19,325 nt of DNA, taken from HGM05190 sp964394205. Its GTDB lineage: Bacteria > Bacteroidota > Bacteroidia > Bacteroidales > Muribaculaceae. Below, piece by piece: positions 1 to 8,388 of this stretch; positions within the stretch are counted from its first letter, which is position 1, and the number at the start of each line of letters is the position of its first letter. The stretch lies in NCBI GenBank assembly GCA_964394205.1, contig CAYMVS010000041.1, positions 1 to 19,325 of the forward strand, read 5' to 3'. A program made the translations under genes and the position numbers. The notes beneath the pieces are model-generated. The model was not told the DNA's origin, made no database searches, and saw only the letters and a list, made by a program, of their open reading frames with translations.

Positions 1-2
1 TG

Positions 3-695
3 CAGCAGATGCTTGCCACAAAAGGCGACTCAATCGAGGGCAAGACAGTGGCCATCTCGGGCTTTGGCAACGTTGCCTGGGGCGCAGCCCTCAAGGCGAC
101 CGAGCTTGGCGCAAAGGTAGTCACCATCTCGGGTCCCGACGGCTATATCTACGATCCCGACGGCATCTCGGGCGATAAGATTGACTATATGCTCTACCTG
201 CGCGCCACCGGCGAGGACATCGTCGCTCCCTACGCCGAGAAATACCCCGGGTCGACATTCTATCCCGGCCGCAAACCCTGGGAGCAGAAAGTCGACATCG
301 CCCTGCCCTGCGCAACCCAGAACGAGCTCGACGGCGACGACGCCAAGATGCTTGTCGACAACGGAGTGATGATGGTTGCCGAGGTTTCAAACATGGGGTG
401 CACCCCCGAGGCCATCGACACATTCATCGCCGCTAAGATCACCTACGCTCCCGGCAAGGCTGTCAACGCCGGCGGCGTGGCAACCTCGGGTCTCGAGATG
501 AGCCAAAACGCGATGCACCTGCAGTGGAGCGCCGAGGAGGTTGACGACAAACTCCACACCATCATGAAAGACATCCACACCCAATGTGTGAAATATGGCA
601 CCGAGCCCGACGGCTACATCAACTACATGAAGGGCGCCAATATCGCCGGTTTCATGAAAGTGGCCCATGCCATGATGGGACAAGGCATCATTTGA
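3..695 (+). CDS. gdhA: Glutamate dehydrogenase, C-terminal part (5' end outside window)
   Basis: The 230 visible codons (frame open from base 3, stop TGA at 693-695) match the C-terminal nucleotide-binding half of the small hexameric glutamate dehydrogenases, which interconvert glutamate and 2-oxoglutarate plus ammonia in the cytoplasm. The dinucleotide-binding loop reads GFGNVAWG, followed by the family-typical stretches GPDGYIYDPDG, LPCATQNEL and VNAGGVATSGLEMSQNA. The ending, with FMKVAHAMMGQG, is the normal C terminus, so the gene is intact at this end. About half of the usual ~445 residues lie upstream of the window. The length class and motifs fit the NADP-type GdhA of Bacteroides, but cofactor choice is inferred from family resemblance. 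A strong hairpin terminator follows 20 nt after the stop. Confidence 0.95.
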   Translation, partial: QQMLATKGDSIEGKTVAISGFGNVAWGAALKATELGAKVVTISGPDGYIYDPDGISGDKIDYMLYLRATGEDIVAPYAEKYPGSTFYPGRKPWEQKVDIALPCATQNELDGDDAKMLVDNGVMMVAEVSNMGCTPEAIDTFIAAKITYAPGKAVNAGGVATSGLEMSQNAMHLQWSAEEVDDKLHTIMKDIHTQCVKYGTEPDGYINYMKGANIAGFMKVAHAMMGQGII

Positions 696-714
696 TCTGT
701 TCAAGTCATCACCC

Positions 715-760
715 AAAGCGCCGCCCCTGTTCAGGTGAACCAAAAGGGGCGGCGCTTTGT
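715..760 (+). terminator. Rho-independent-type terminator after gdhA
   Basis: A perfect 14-bp GC-rich stem pairs 715-728 (AAAGCGCCGCCCCT) with 745-758. The 16-nt loop holds an extra small stem (GTTC 729-732 with GAAC 737-740). The 3' flank is T-rich (TTTGTTATAT) but not a clean T run, so termination could be partial. It separates gdhA from the small gene at 801. Confidence 0.8.
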
Positions 761-800
761 TATATAGACAAAGAAAACTAAATAATAAAACAATAAAACT

Positions 801-932
801 ATGGCAGACAAGAAAGAGAAAGCTGTCGACACTTATCCCGGCGTTGCCGTCGATGCTGCCGACAAAGAAAAAGTCGACAAAGAGTTGGTCAAGGAACGCA
901 CAGCCACACTCAACAACAACCCTCGAGGTTAA
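801..932 (+). CDS. Small 43-residue charged protein of unknown function
   Basis: ATG at 801 opens 43 codons ending TAA at 930-932. The start follows an A-rich leader (AATAATAAAACAATAAAACT), typical of Bacteroidota translation starts. The product begins MADKKEKAVDTYPGVAVDAA and ends RTATLNNNPRG. It is rich in Lys, Asp and Glu, with no signal peptide, membrane segment or cysteine, so it is probably a soluble cytoplasmic protein. Codon choice (GCC, GAC, GTC) matches the neighbouring genes. An intrinsic terminator begins 24 nt after the stop and the gdhA terminator lies just before, so this is either a separate short transcript or the tail of a read-through gdhA message. I cannot assign a function. 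The chance that a 43-codon ORF is spurious is reduced by its exact placement between two terminators. Confidence 0.7.
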   Translation: MADKKEKAVDTYPGVAVDAADKEKVDKELVKERTATLNNNPRG

Positions 933-955
933 GTTACAAATTAAAAAAGTTAATG

Positions 956-991
956 AAATCAAGGTCTTTGGGGCCTTGATTTTTTGTTTTT
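956..991 (+). terminator. Intrinsic terminator after the small gene
   Basis: The stem pairs AAATCAAGGTC (956-966) with GGGCCTTGATTT (972-982) through nine perfect pairs, one T-G wobble and a C-G pair around a 5-nt loop. It is followed by TTTTTGTTTTT. This is a classic rho-independent layout on the plus strand. Confidence 0.85.
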
Positions 992-1027
992 ACCCTCGTG
1001 ATGCTGCAAAATGTAATAAAAAAGTTG

Positions 1028-1035
1028 TAAATTTG
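1028..1035 (+). promoter_or_regulatory. Possible -7 box (TAnnTTTG) of the sigma-factor operon
   Basis: TAAATTTG at 1028-1035 matches the Bacteroidota primary-sigma -7 consensus TAnnTTTG and lies 27 nt upstream of the sigma-factor ATG. A matching TTG -33 element about 20 bp upstream is not evident; the sequence there reads GCTGCAAAA. This is therefore a candidate only. Confidence 0.45.
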
Positions 1036-1062
1036 GGCTCGAAAATTATGTAAACAGTGTAA

Positions 1063-1632
1063 ATGAGTCCCCAACCGACCACCAGCGCTCTTGAAGAGCA
1101 GCTGCTTGTGCAGCGTCTGCGCGACCCGGCAACCACCAGGGCCGCGTTTGCCGATGTCATAAAGCGCTACAGCGAGCCGTTGTATCGCACGATACGCCGC
1201 ATGGTTGTGACCCACGACGATGCAAACGACCTGCTGCAAAACACGTTCATGAAAGCATGGCAATCGATCACCGACTTCAAGGGGACAGCCCGGCTGTCGA
1301 CATGGCTCCACAAGATAGCCATCAACGAGAGCCTGACCTTTCTTGAACGTGAGAAGAGGCGTCGGGGCGTGTCGCTTGACGACGATGACGCGGCGCTGGC
1401 CCAGGCCCTGGCCGCCGATGAATGGTTTGACGGCGACGACCTGCAGCTCAAACTACGTCAGGCAATAGCCTCGCTGCCTGAAAAACAGCGTCTTGTGTTC
1501 AACATGCGTTACTATGACGAGATGAAGTATGAAGACATGTCACAGATACTCGGCACGTCGGTCGGGGCCCTGAAGGCATCCTATCATCTTGCCGAGAAGA
1601 AAGTGAAGAAATTTTTTGCCGACAACGATTAA
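1063..1632 (+). CDS. ECF-type RNA polymerase sigma factor
   Basis: This 189-residue protein has the two-domain layout of extracytoplasmic-function sigma factors, which direct RNA polymerase to a small regulon. Region 2 spans about residues 31-98 (VIKRYSEPLYRTIRRM, then DANDLLQNTFMKAWQ and STWLHKIAIN, the -10-binding helix). An acidic linker covers about 105-125 (SLDDDDA). Region 4 spans about 130-185, with LPEKQRLVFNMRYYDEMKYE and the helix-turn-helix segment ending GTSVGALKASYHLAEKKVKK. The length is normal for the class. The downstream gene encodes a single-span membrane protein and the next a periplasmic protein, a typical sigma/anti-sigma/sensor arrangement. No regulon can be read from the window. 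Confidence 0.93.
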   Translation: MSPQPTTSALEEQLLVQRLRDPATTRAAFADVIKRYSEPLYRTIRRMVVTHDDANDLLQNTFMKAWQSITDFKGTARLSTWLHKIAINESLTFLEREKRRRGVSLDDDDAALAQALAADEWFDGDDLQLKLRQAIASLPEKQRLVFNMRYYDEMKYEDMSQILGTSVGALKASYHLAEKKVKKFFADND

Positions 1633-1684
1633 ACCATTAGACATTCAGAGTGTCAAAGAGACAAACATATAATTGAGAAGCAAG

Positions 1685-2113
1685 ATGAAAGAAACCCGAG
1701 ATATACTTGAAAAGGTCAATCATCGCGACGGGCTGACCGTGCCTGACGGCTTCTTTGACGATTTTAACGAGCGGATGGCGGCCATGCTGCCCGAGCAGGA
1801 GTGGGAGAAAGAGCCTCTGGCGGTTCAGGCTGCCGCTCCACGTTCGTTCTGGTCAAAGATAAGGCCATACGTCTACATGGCAGCTATGTTTGCCGGCGTC
1901 TGGCTGATGATGAACATGTTTGACATCGTCCGACCGTCATCACGCCCCGACCTTTCGTTTGACGCCACCCCGGCGGTCGCTGAGGCTGTGACCGACCCCT
2001 CGTTTGTGGGCGACTATTACATGTCTACATTCAGCGATTACGACCTGATGGACCAGATGATTGAAGATGGCACTGTTGAAGATTTTGATTTTGACGCTGT
2101 TATAACCGAATAA
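1685..2113 (+). CDS. Single-span membrane protein, putative anti-sigma factor
   Basis: This is a 142-residue protein. The N-terminal ~58 residues are charged and presumably cytoplasmic (MKETRDILEKVNHRDGL, PDGFFDDFNERM). One hydrophobic span follows at about 60-82 (RPYVYMAAMFAGVWLMMNMF), then an acidic C-terminal part rich in Asp (SDYDLMDQMIEDGTVEDFDF). I chose ATG 1685; an in-frame TTG at 1673 would add four residues but is less likely. Its place directly after an ECF sigma gene and before a periplasmic protein, with an N-in single span, is the usual pattern for anti-sigma factors. No zinc-binding anti-sigma motif (HxxxCxxC) is present and I recognise no named family, so the role is inferred from context. 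The next gene starts 8 nt after the stop. Confidence 0.75.
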   Translation: MKETRDILEKVNHRDGLTVPDGFFDDFNERMAAMLPEQEWEKEPLAVQAAAPRSFWSKIRPYVYMAAMFAGVWLMMNMFDIVRPSSRPDLSFDATPAVAEAVTDPSFVGDYYMSTFSDYDLMDQMIEDGTVEDFDFDAVITE

Positions 2114-2121
2114 GCTGAACG

Positions 2122-2598
2122 ATGAAAACCAAGATTCTACACCTGTTACTGTTGGTAGTCACAATCGTCGCCCCGATAGCGGTCTCGGCCAAAGACCGCC
2201 CCAGCGAGAGCGAGCGACGCGCATGGATGGAAGAGATGCAAAACTATCGTAAGGAATACATAATCAAGGCTTTGCAGCTCAACGATGCCCAAAAGGGTAA
2301 ATTCCTGCCCCTCTATGAGGCGATGACCCGCGAGATGGGGGCGATCGACAGCGAGGTGCGCTCGACCGAGCGTGCTGTCAAGCAAAAAGGGAAAGCGGCC
2401 ACCGATGCCGACTATCAGAAGGCGGCCGACGCCATGTTTAACCTTCACGCGCGCATGGGCGCCGTCGAGGCTAAATATTACAAACAGTTTAAAAGCGTCC
2501 TCTCGTCGCGTCAGCTCTATGAATTGAAACAGGCCGAAGACCGGTTTGCCCGCGAAATGATGCGCCACCATCGCGAGAAAAAAGACCGTAAGAAATAA
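2122..2598 (+). CDS. Small periplasmic Spy/CpxP-like helical protein
   Basis: This 158-residue protein has a clear Sec signal peptide (MKTKILHLLLLVVTIVAPIAVSA, likely cleaved before KDRPSE). The mature part is almost all charged helix. The segment LQLNDAQKGKFLPLYEAM resembles the LTxxQ motif of the Spy/CpxP/ZraP/CnrX superfamily of periplasmic chaperone or metal-sensor proteins. About 60 residues later lies a second helix pair (FNLHARMGAVEAKYYKQF, LSSRQLYELKQAEDRF) also typical of that fold. The tail is very basic (REKKDRKK), with HH at the C-terminal end. Downstream of a sigma and a putative anti-sigma gene, it may sense envelope stress or metal and feed back on the sigma factor, as in CnrYXH-type systems. 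The family link is by motif and architecture only. Confidence 0.75.
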   Translation: MKTKILHLLLLVVTIVAPIAVSAKDRPSESERRAWMEEMQNYRKEYIIKALQLNDAQKGKFLPLYEAMTREMGAIDSEVRSTERAVKQKGKAATDADYQKAADAMFNLHARMGAVEAKYYKQFKSVLSSRQLYELKQAEDRFAREMMRHHREKKDRKK

Positions 2599-2626
2599 CC
2601 GCCGGAGGTTACACGCCGGCCTGAGC

Positions 2627-2669
2627 GATAGGTTTATAAGTTAACCCCGGTTAAACTTATAGACCTATC
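2627..2669 (+). terminator. Long hairpin after the sigma-factor operon
   Basis: The 20-nt arm 2627-2646 (GATAGGTTTATAAGTTAACC) pairs with 2649-2669 (GGTTAAACTTATAGACCTATC) with one bulged A and one wobble, leaving a minimal loop. TTTTT follows six nt later (CAACATTTTTAA). It is near-symmetric, so it could end transcription in either direction or stabilise a 3' end. It lies in the 129-bp gap before the next gene, where I see no clear promoter. Confidence 0.65.
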
Positions 2670-2727
2670 AACATTTTTAAACTGCTATCAGTCACCCCAC
2701 CCCCACCCACCACCACACGTTGAAAGT

Positions 2728-5700
2728 ATGAAACAGACTGTAAGAGCCTTCGTGCGTCTCACCATTGCCGCAATACTGTGTCTTGCAACAACCCTCGAGG
2801 CTGTCGCCCTCCCCGCCAAGCCGTCAAAGCGTCAGGCCAACACATCCAACACCCTCGCCACTCCCGATTTTGCCTATCCCGAGCAGGTGATCAAAGACGC
2901 CGACAAAAGTCTTAAAAGCGACCTTGCTAAAAAAAACTACCCGGGAGTGGTCAGCGCTCTGCTCAACAAGGGGCAAGCGATGCTGCTGATCAATGCCGAC
3001 AGCATCAATGCCTGCGTCAATCTCATTGACAAAACGGCAGCCAAGGTGACCGACCCGTCGGCTAAAGCAGTCATCAGGTTGCTTCAGGCCGACTTTATAT
3101 GTAATTACTACAAAACTGACAGATGGAATTTTGACCAACGCCTCGTGCCGGCCGATGAGTTGGGCAGCGACATGCGTCAATGGAGCGGCGCCCAGATGCG
3201 CGACACAGTCATCAGCCTTATAAACAGCGCGATGGCGGCAAGCAATCAGCTTCTTAACACGCCCCTGACCACCTACAAAGATATAATCAAAATCGACGAC
3301 TTAGACCTCCAGCGCGTCTACTTCCCGTCGATGCTTGACTTTGCCGTCTATCAGTCAATTGAGATGTTGGAGTCGTTCTCCGACCCAATTGCTCGCCCGC
3401 TGCCTGAGGGATTGCTGCTGAAAGAGGCATCGCCAGCCGTGCTGACCATGTTACGAGTCAGCAAAACGAGACAGCTCCAACTCCAACTCTTAGACATGCT
3501 CATCAAGCAAAGCCAATCGCGTCCCGGCCCCCGCGTTCATGCCACTGTCGAGCGCCTGAACGTGGCCACTGAGGAAGATGAACAGCTGATGACCAACCCT
3601 CTTAACCGGCTCTACCAATCGAGCAAGGCAACTGAATTTTCAGGCGATTACCTCATAGCGCTCTACTTTTACGACGACAACCCAAGAGACGATCTTGTCG
3701 ACTACTACAACGCTATTTGTCACCACCTTGACCAATTTCCGACCTATCCACGCCGCGATGTGTTGCAAGACATCAAACATGAACTCGAGCGAAAGGTCAT
3801 ATATACAATGATACGCTCATCGGTATCGCCGGCCAAACCATTCACCATCACCATCTGCAGCCGCAACATAAAAAGCGGAACCATAGACTTTTATGAGACG
3901 TCAACACCGTTTGCCTACCCTATCACCACAACCACCACTGGCAAGCCGACCTACTCTGTTCCCTTTACAGTCGAGGCCCCGTCGGTGGCGCTCAAAGAGA
4001 CCCCGGTTGAGTGTTCCATCCCCAAGACCGGGTGTTACTTGGTAAAGCTGAAAAGTGACGGCCTTGAGGCATCAAACAAACACAGTTGCTTATTTGTCAG
4101 CGAGTTGGGGTTATACTCCTTTACCGACAATCTCATTCACCTCAAGAGTATCGACCCGGTCACGGGTAAAGCCGTGGCAGGTGCAACCATCTTCAGCGAG
4201 ACAGGCGAGACTGTCGGCAGAACCGACAGCAAAGGGTATTTCATGCCCCCTGTTTTGGGCAGATCCATCCAATATTATGGCAAAAAGGAGGATAGTTTGT
4301 CTGACTTGGTCTTTGGCTCACGCCCTGCTCAGCAATATCAGCAAAAGGCGACCCTAAGAGTTGGAATCACCACCTCGCTTGCAGTCTATCATCCCGGCGA
4401 CACTATCGAGTGGGCGGGATGTGTCTACCGTGTGTCGGCCACCTCTCAAAATGTCGAGCCCGACTGCCGGGTGAGGGTCGAGGTAACGGATGTCAACCGT
4501 CGGACAGTGATGACCGACACGCTTGTTGCCGACAATTGGGGACGCGTCAACGGTCGCTGCCCCATTCCCGGCGAGACGCTCACCGGCTATTATTTAATCG
4601 TTGTTACCCCTATTATCGACACGCCTGAGTCGCTGACCACCTATAGCGAGCACCACCAGGTGATGGTCAGCGACTACAAGCTGCCAACCTTTCTTGTTGA
4701 CAGCATGAAGGTTGAGCGCGACACACCACAGACAGGGGCCGTGACCATCTCGGGTCGTGCGGTGACCTACTCGGGCTTCCCTCTGATTGATGCAAAGGTC
4801 GAGCTTTCGGTGTCAAAGAGTACCCTCTGGTGGCGTTACTTTGGCAACCCCGACATTATAGCCACCCTTGAGACTGTCACCGACGCCAATGGCGACTTTC
4901 AGGCAGTTGTCCCCGCCGAGTTGCTCAATCTCTTTGAGCCCCGGTATTCTTTCTTTCATGCCGATGCCAGTGTCACCTCACAGTCGGGCGAGACCCAAAG
5001 CGGCTCGACATCGTTTTCTCTTGGACGGAAATATGCCATATTGGCTCAAAGTCAGATAGCAGCCAATGCCCTCCGGCCCGTGAGTGTCAATGTCAAAGTT
5101 GTTGATGCCACCAATGAGGAGATTTCCTCGCTCATAGACTGGCAGCTTGTCAAAGACAACAGGGTTGTGTTGAGCGAGCAGGCCAACACGCCGGTGCTCA
5201 ATCTTGACTTGTCAAAAGTCGAGTCGGGGAAATATGAGCTACGATTCAATCTTCCCGACACGACGCTTGCCGCTCAAGTTGCAACGGAATTGACCCTTTA
5301 TCGCCCTACCGACATCCAATCACCTGTCGACGAGACTATTTGGCTGCCTCAACTTACTATTCAGTCCCCTCAGGGTTCTACCGCCCAGATCGGCTTTGAG
5401 GCTCAACACGAGGGTTTGCACCTGACTGTCGTTTCGGTTGTCAACAACTACTCGTCAACCATAAGCGAGATTGTGACCAAAGCGGGCTACAATACAATTG
5501 ACGTGGCCGTGCCCGACACCGCCCGGTCTGTCAATGTACAAATAGTGGGCATAATCGACCATCAATCCATCTATCAAAATATTACAGTAGACCCAATAGT
5601 AACCAAACCGGCAATAAGAATTGTCAAGGAGAGTTTTCGCGACCGGTTGGTACCCGGGGCCCCTGAGAGATGGCATTTCAAGGTTGTAAACAACGACGAC

Positions 5701-8388
5701 ACCGGGGTCGAGGCAGCCCTGATTATGGACATGTTTAACAGCGCCCTCAACAAAATCGAGCCCTACCGGCCGATGAGGTTCCAGACATTGTCGCCAACGG
5801 GACCGATACACCTCTCGGCCCACTTTGGCAATGATATTCTGTATCTTTTAGCCACGAGCAAAAGCCCGAAATTTGTGTCGTCGACTTTAACCGCGCCCCT
5901 CTTTTTGAAACCGTATCAAGAGCGGCTGTACACACGGTTGATGAAATCGGCACCCACCATGGCCTCCAGAAATACGGTAATGTACGAAACCGTAATAGTC
6001 GAAGATATGGCTGCCGGGGGAGCTGTCGCAGAGGCTGATGTGACTATGAGTGACACAGACGGCGGGACGATGAATATGGATTTAGAGAGTGCCACAGAGT
6101 CTCTTAACGGCAGTGAACCTCTACAGCAACTGCCTCAACAGCAGCCGTTCGTCTACCGGGACAACGAGGTGGCATTGGCCATGTTCAGACCTCTGCTCAC
6201 CACCGATGCCGACGGCAATATCGACATCTCATTCACGGTGCCCAACGCCAACACCACCTGGTCGCTAAAATGCCTGGCCTTTACCCGCGACCTTCTCTCA
6301 ACAACCCTCAACACCGAGATTATCGCCGCCAAAGAGATAATGGTGCAGCCCAACCTGCCCCGGTTTGTCCGCGCCGGCGATACCGTAGAGATACGCTCGA
6401 CGGTGATGAACAACTCGGCCAACGACGGCGATGTCACAACCGTGGTCGAGCTGTTTGACCCCACCACAGGCGCCGTCACCCATAGCTACCGTTACGTCAA
6501 CATGATCGCTGCCGGTGGCTCGACGACCCTCACCACCTCCATCGAGGCACCGGCCGACAAGGCGATGCTGGGATTCAGAGTCAAGTCGTCAGCCGAAAAC
6601 AGCGCCGACGGCGAGCAAACCCTCATCCCCATCCTCCCCTCCAGCCAACCGGTGATCGAGTCGACAACATTCTACATGTCGCCCGAACAGAACTCACAGA
6701 CAATCGAGATACCTGCCTCGGGCGCCGGTGACCGCGTGATGCTCACCTTCTGTGAAAACCCGGCGTGGAGCGTCGTCACGGCTCTCCCGGGCCTTATAGC
6801 CGACGAGCAAAAGACGGCTCTCGGGGCCTCCTACGCCATCTTCTCGGCAGCGGTGGCACAGGGTCTCATGCGCGACAATCCCGTTATCGCCAAGCAGCTG
6901 CGCTCTTGGCTGGCGAGCAACCGCTCTGACTCGACCCTGGTGTCGATGCTCGAGCGCAACCAGGATCTCAAGCGATTCATGCTGAACATGACACCATGGG
7001 TACAGGCCGCCCAAAGCGACACCGAGCGCATGACCCGCCTGGCGCTGCTCTTTGACAGTAAAGCGATTGAAAGCACCATCAACAGCAACATCGCGATTAT
7101 GAAGAAACTCACCGCCGACGGTGGTGGTTTCCGCTGGGCATCATGCGCCGACAAACCCTCGCTGTGGATAACAACCGGCATATTGATCAACCTTGGTCGG
7201 CTTGACCAATTGGGATATATGCCCGACAACCGGCAGCTTAAATCCATGCTGAAAGAGGCTGTGCTTTATGTTGACCGCGAGACGGCCGCCCGGTTTAAGA
7301 AGTATCCCGGCGCCGACTACAGCGAGTTTGCTTTCATGCGCCGCTATTATAAGGACATCAAGATGTCGACAGCAGCCGCCGCTGTAAATGCCGCCGCTGT
7401 CCAGTCGGCCATAACAGGATGGAAGACAGCCTCCCTTTATAACAAGGCCTACCTTGGTCATATCCTGTTGTCAAACGGTTATCGGTCGACAGTAAGCCGG
7501 ATTCTCGAGTCGCTGCGTCAATACTCCGAGTACACGCCCGCCAAAGGCATGTGGTGGCCCTCGATGAGCGAGAACTACAACAAATTGTCGTGCTCGTCGC
7601 TCATCCTAACCCTGTTTGCCAGCGTTGACCCCGACGGGACCGAGGTTGACCGTATCCGTCAATGGCTCATCGGCGAGAAAGAGCTGCAGGACTGGGGCTC
7701 GGCGGCATCGACCACTGATGTGATCGCTGCAATACTCTCATCGTCAAAAGCTTTCTTCAACCGGGCCGGCAACGTGACCATCGCCATAGATGGTGAACGC
7801 CTCGAGTTGCCGCGGTTTGACAGCGCCGTGGGCCGATTCAATATCAATCTCACCGAACGCGCTCCTCAGGGTGGCAGCATGGTTATTGCCCGCGGCAGCG
7901 ACTCGCCGTCGTGGGGCTCGGTGATGACCTTTGCAAAGCCCGAGATGACCGGTATAAAGGCCGTCTCGACCGAGGGATTGTCAATACAGAAAAAGCTCTA
8001 TCTCGTAACCTCCAATGCCGATGGCAGCAAGACCGTGACCGAGACCACAGAGTTTAATGTTGGCGACCTTGTCAGAGTGGAACTGATAATCGATGTTGAC
8101 CGCACTCTCGACTACGTTTCGATCGACGATCAACGCCCAGCCTGTCTTGAGCCGGTCGATCAGCTCCCGGCGCCCGTTTATCAGGACGGAGCATGGTTCT
8201 ATCGCGAAAACCGCGATGCCGTCACCAACATATTTGTATCGTCTCTAAGGCGCGGTGTCTATCGGCTCAGCTATGAGATGCGCGTCAACAATGCCGGAAA
8301 ATTTGCCGGCGGGGTGGCCTCGATACAAAGCCAGTATGCCCCGGGGATGACAGCCCACTCGGCGGGCGCGATCATCACCGTGAAATAG
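2728..8388 (+). CDS. Alpha-2-macroglobulin-like exported protein, no thioester
   Basis: This very large protein (1886 residues) has a signal peptide (basic MKQTVRAFVRL, hydrophobic core, likely cleavage after AVA near residue 28) and no lipobox, so it should act outside the inner membrane. A mostly helical N-terminal region of unknown role spans about 60-330. Later come a carboxypeptidase-regulatory-like/MG segment (DPVTGKAVAGATIF, TDSKGYF near 475-505) and an MG2-type macroglobulin domain near 541-640 (LAVYHPGDTIEW). An acidic, Gln-rich linker lies near 1092-1141 (SDTDGG, LQQLPQQQPF). The A2M domain starts near 1142 (NEVALAMFRPLLTTDADGNI, VPNANTTWSLKC). After that, FCENPAWSVVTALPGL (about 1340) begins the helical toroid region, and a beta-rich C terminus follows. 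The CxEQ thioester of protease-trapping macroglobulins is absent, as in many Bacteroidota relatives. Protease inhibition or surface defence is possible but unproven. Confidence 0.9.
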   Translation: MKQTVRAFVRLTIAAILCLATTLEAVALPAKPSKRQANTSNTLATPDFAYPEQVIKDADKSLKSDLAKKNYPGVVSALLNKGQAMLLINADSINACVNLIDKTAAKVTDPSAKAVIRLLQADFICNYYKTDRWNFDQRLVPADELGSDMRQWSGAQMRDTVISLINSAMAASNQLLNTPLTTYKDIIKIDDLDLQRVYFPSMLDFAVYQSIEMLESFSDPIARPLPEGLLLKEASPAVLTMLRVSKTRQLQLQLLDMLIKQSQSRPGPRVHATVERLNVATEEDEQLMTNPLNRLYQSSKATEFSGDYLIALYFYDDNPRDDLVDYYNAICHHLDQFPTYPRRDVLQDIKHELERKVIYTMIRSSVSPAKPFTITICSRNIKSGTIDFYETSTPFAYPITTTTTGKPTYSVPFTVEAPSVALKETPVECSIPKTGCYLVKLKSDGLEASNKHSCLFVSELGLYSFTDNLIHLKSIDPVTGKAVAGATIFSETGETVGRTDSKGYFMPPVLGRSIQYYGKKEDSLSDLVFGSRPAQQYQQKATLRVGITTSLAVYHPGDTIEWAGCVYRVSATSQNVEPDCRVRVEVTDVNRRTVMTDTLVADNWGRVNGRCPIPGETLTGYYLIVVTPIIDTPESLTTYSEHHQVMVSDYKLPTFLVDSMKVERDTPQTGAVTISGRAVTYSGFPLIDAKVELSVSKSTLWWRYFGNPDIIATLETVTDANGDFQAVVPAELLNLFEPRYSFFHADASVTSQSGETQSGSTSFSLGRKYAILAQSQIAANALRPVSVNVKVVDATNEEISSLIDWQLVKDNRVVLSEQANTPVLNLDLSKVESGKYELRFNLPDTTLAAQVATELTLYRPTDIQSPVDETIWLPQLTIQSPQGSTAQIGFEAQHEGLHLTVVSVVNNYSSTISEIVTKAGYNTIDVAVPDTARSVNVQIVGIIDHQSIYQNITVDPIVTKPAIRIVKESFRDRLVPGAPERWHFKVVNNDDTGVEAALIMDMFNSALNKIEPYRPMRFQTLSPTGPIHLSAHFGNDILYLLATSKSPKFVSSTLTAPLFLKPYQERLYTRLMKSAPTMASRNTVMYETVIVEDMAAGGAVAEADVTMSDTDGGTMNMDLESATESLNGSEPLQQLPQQQPFVYRDNEVALAMFRPLLTTDADGNIDISFTVPNANTTWSLKCLAFTRDLLSTTLNTEIIAAKEIMVQPNLPRFVRAGDTVEIRSTVMNNSANDGDVTTVVELFDPTTGAVTHSYRYVNMIAAGGSTTLTTSIEAPADKAMLGFRVKSSAENSADGEQTLIPILPSSQPVIESTTFYMSPEQNSQTIEIPASGAGDRVMLTFCENPAWSVVTALPGLIADEQKTALGASYAIFSAAVAQGLMRDNPVIAKQLRSWLASNRSDSTLVSMLERNQDLKRFMLNMTPWVQAAQSDTERMTRLALLFDSKAIESTINSNIAIMKKLTADGGGFRWASCADKPSLWITTGILINLGRLDQLGYMPDNRQLKSMLKEAVLYVDRETAARFKKYPGADYSEFAFMRRYYKDIKMSTAAAAVNAAAVQSAITGWKTASLYNKAYLGHILLSNGYRSTVSRILESLRQYSEYTPAKGMWWPSMSENYNKLSCSSLILTLFASVDPDGTEVDRIRQWLIGEKELQDWGSAASTTDVIAAILSSSKAFFNRAGNVTIAIDGERLELPRFDSAVGRFNINLTERAPQGGSMVIARGSDSPSWGSVMTFAKPEMTGIKAVSTEGLSIQKKLYLVTSNADGSKTVTETTEFNVGDLVRVELIIDVDRTLDYVSIDDQRPACLEPVDQLPAPVYQDGAWFYRENRDAVTNIFVSSLRRGVYRLSYEMRVNNAGKFAGGVASIQSQYAPGMTAHSAGAIITVK

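Noticed and set aside
757..1053. 98-codon plus-strand ORF across the small gene and its terminator
   Set aside because: It reads through an intrinsic terminator in a different frame from the better supported 43-codon gene, and its product is low-complexity and basic.
6745..6780. FCENPAW considered as a thioester site of the macroglobulin
   Set aside because: The thioester motif is CxEQ; here the order is CEN, with no Gln in place, so no thioester can form.
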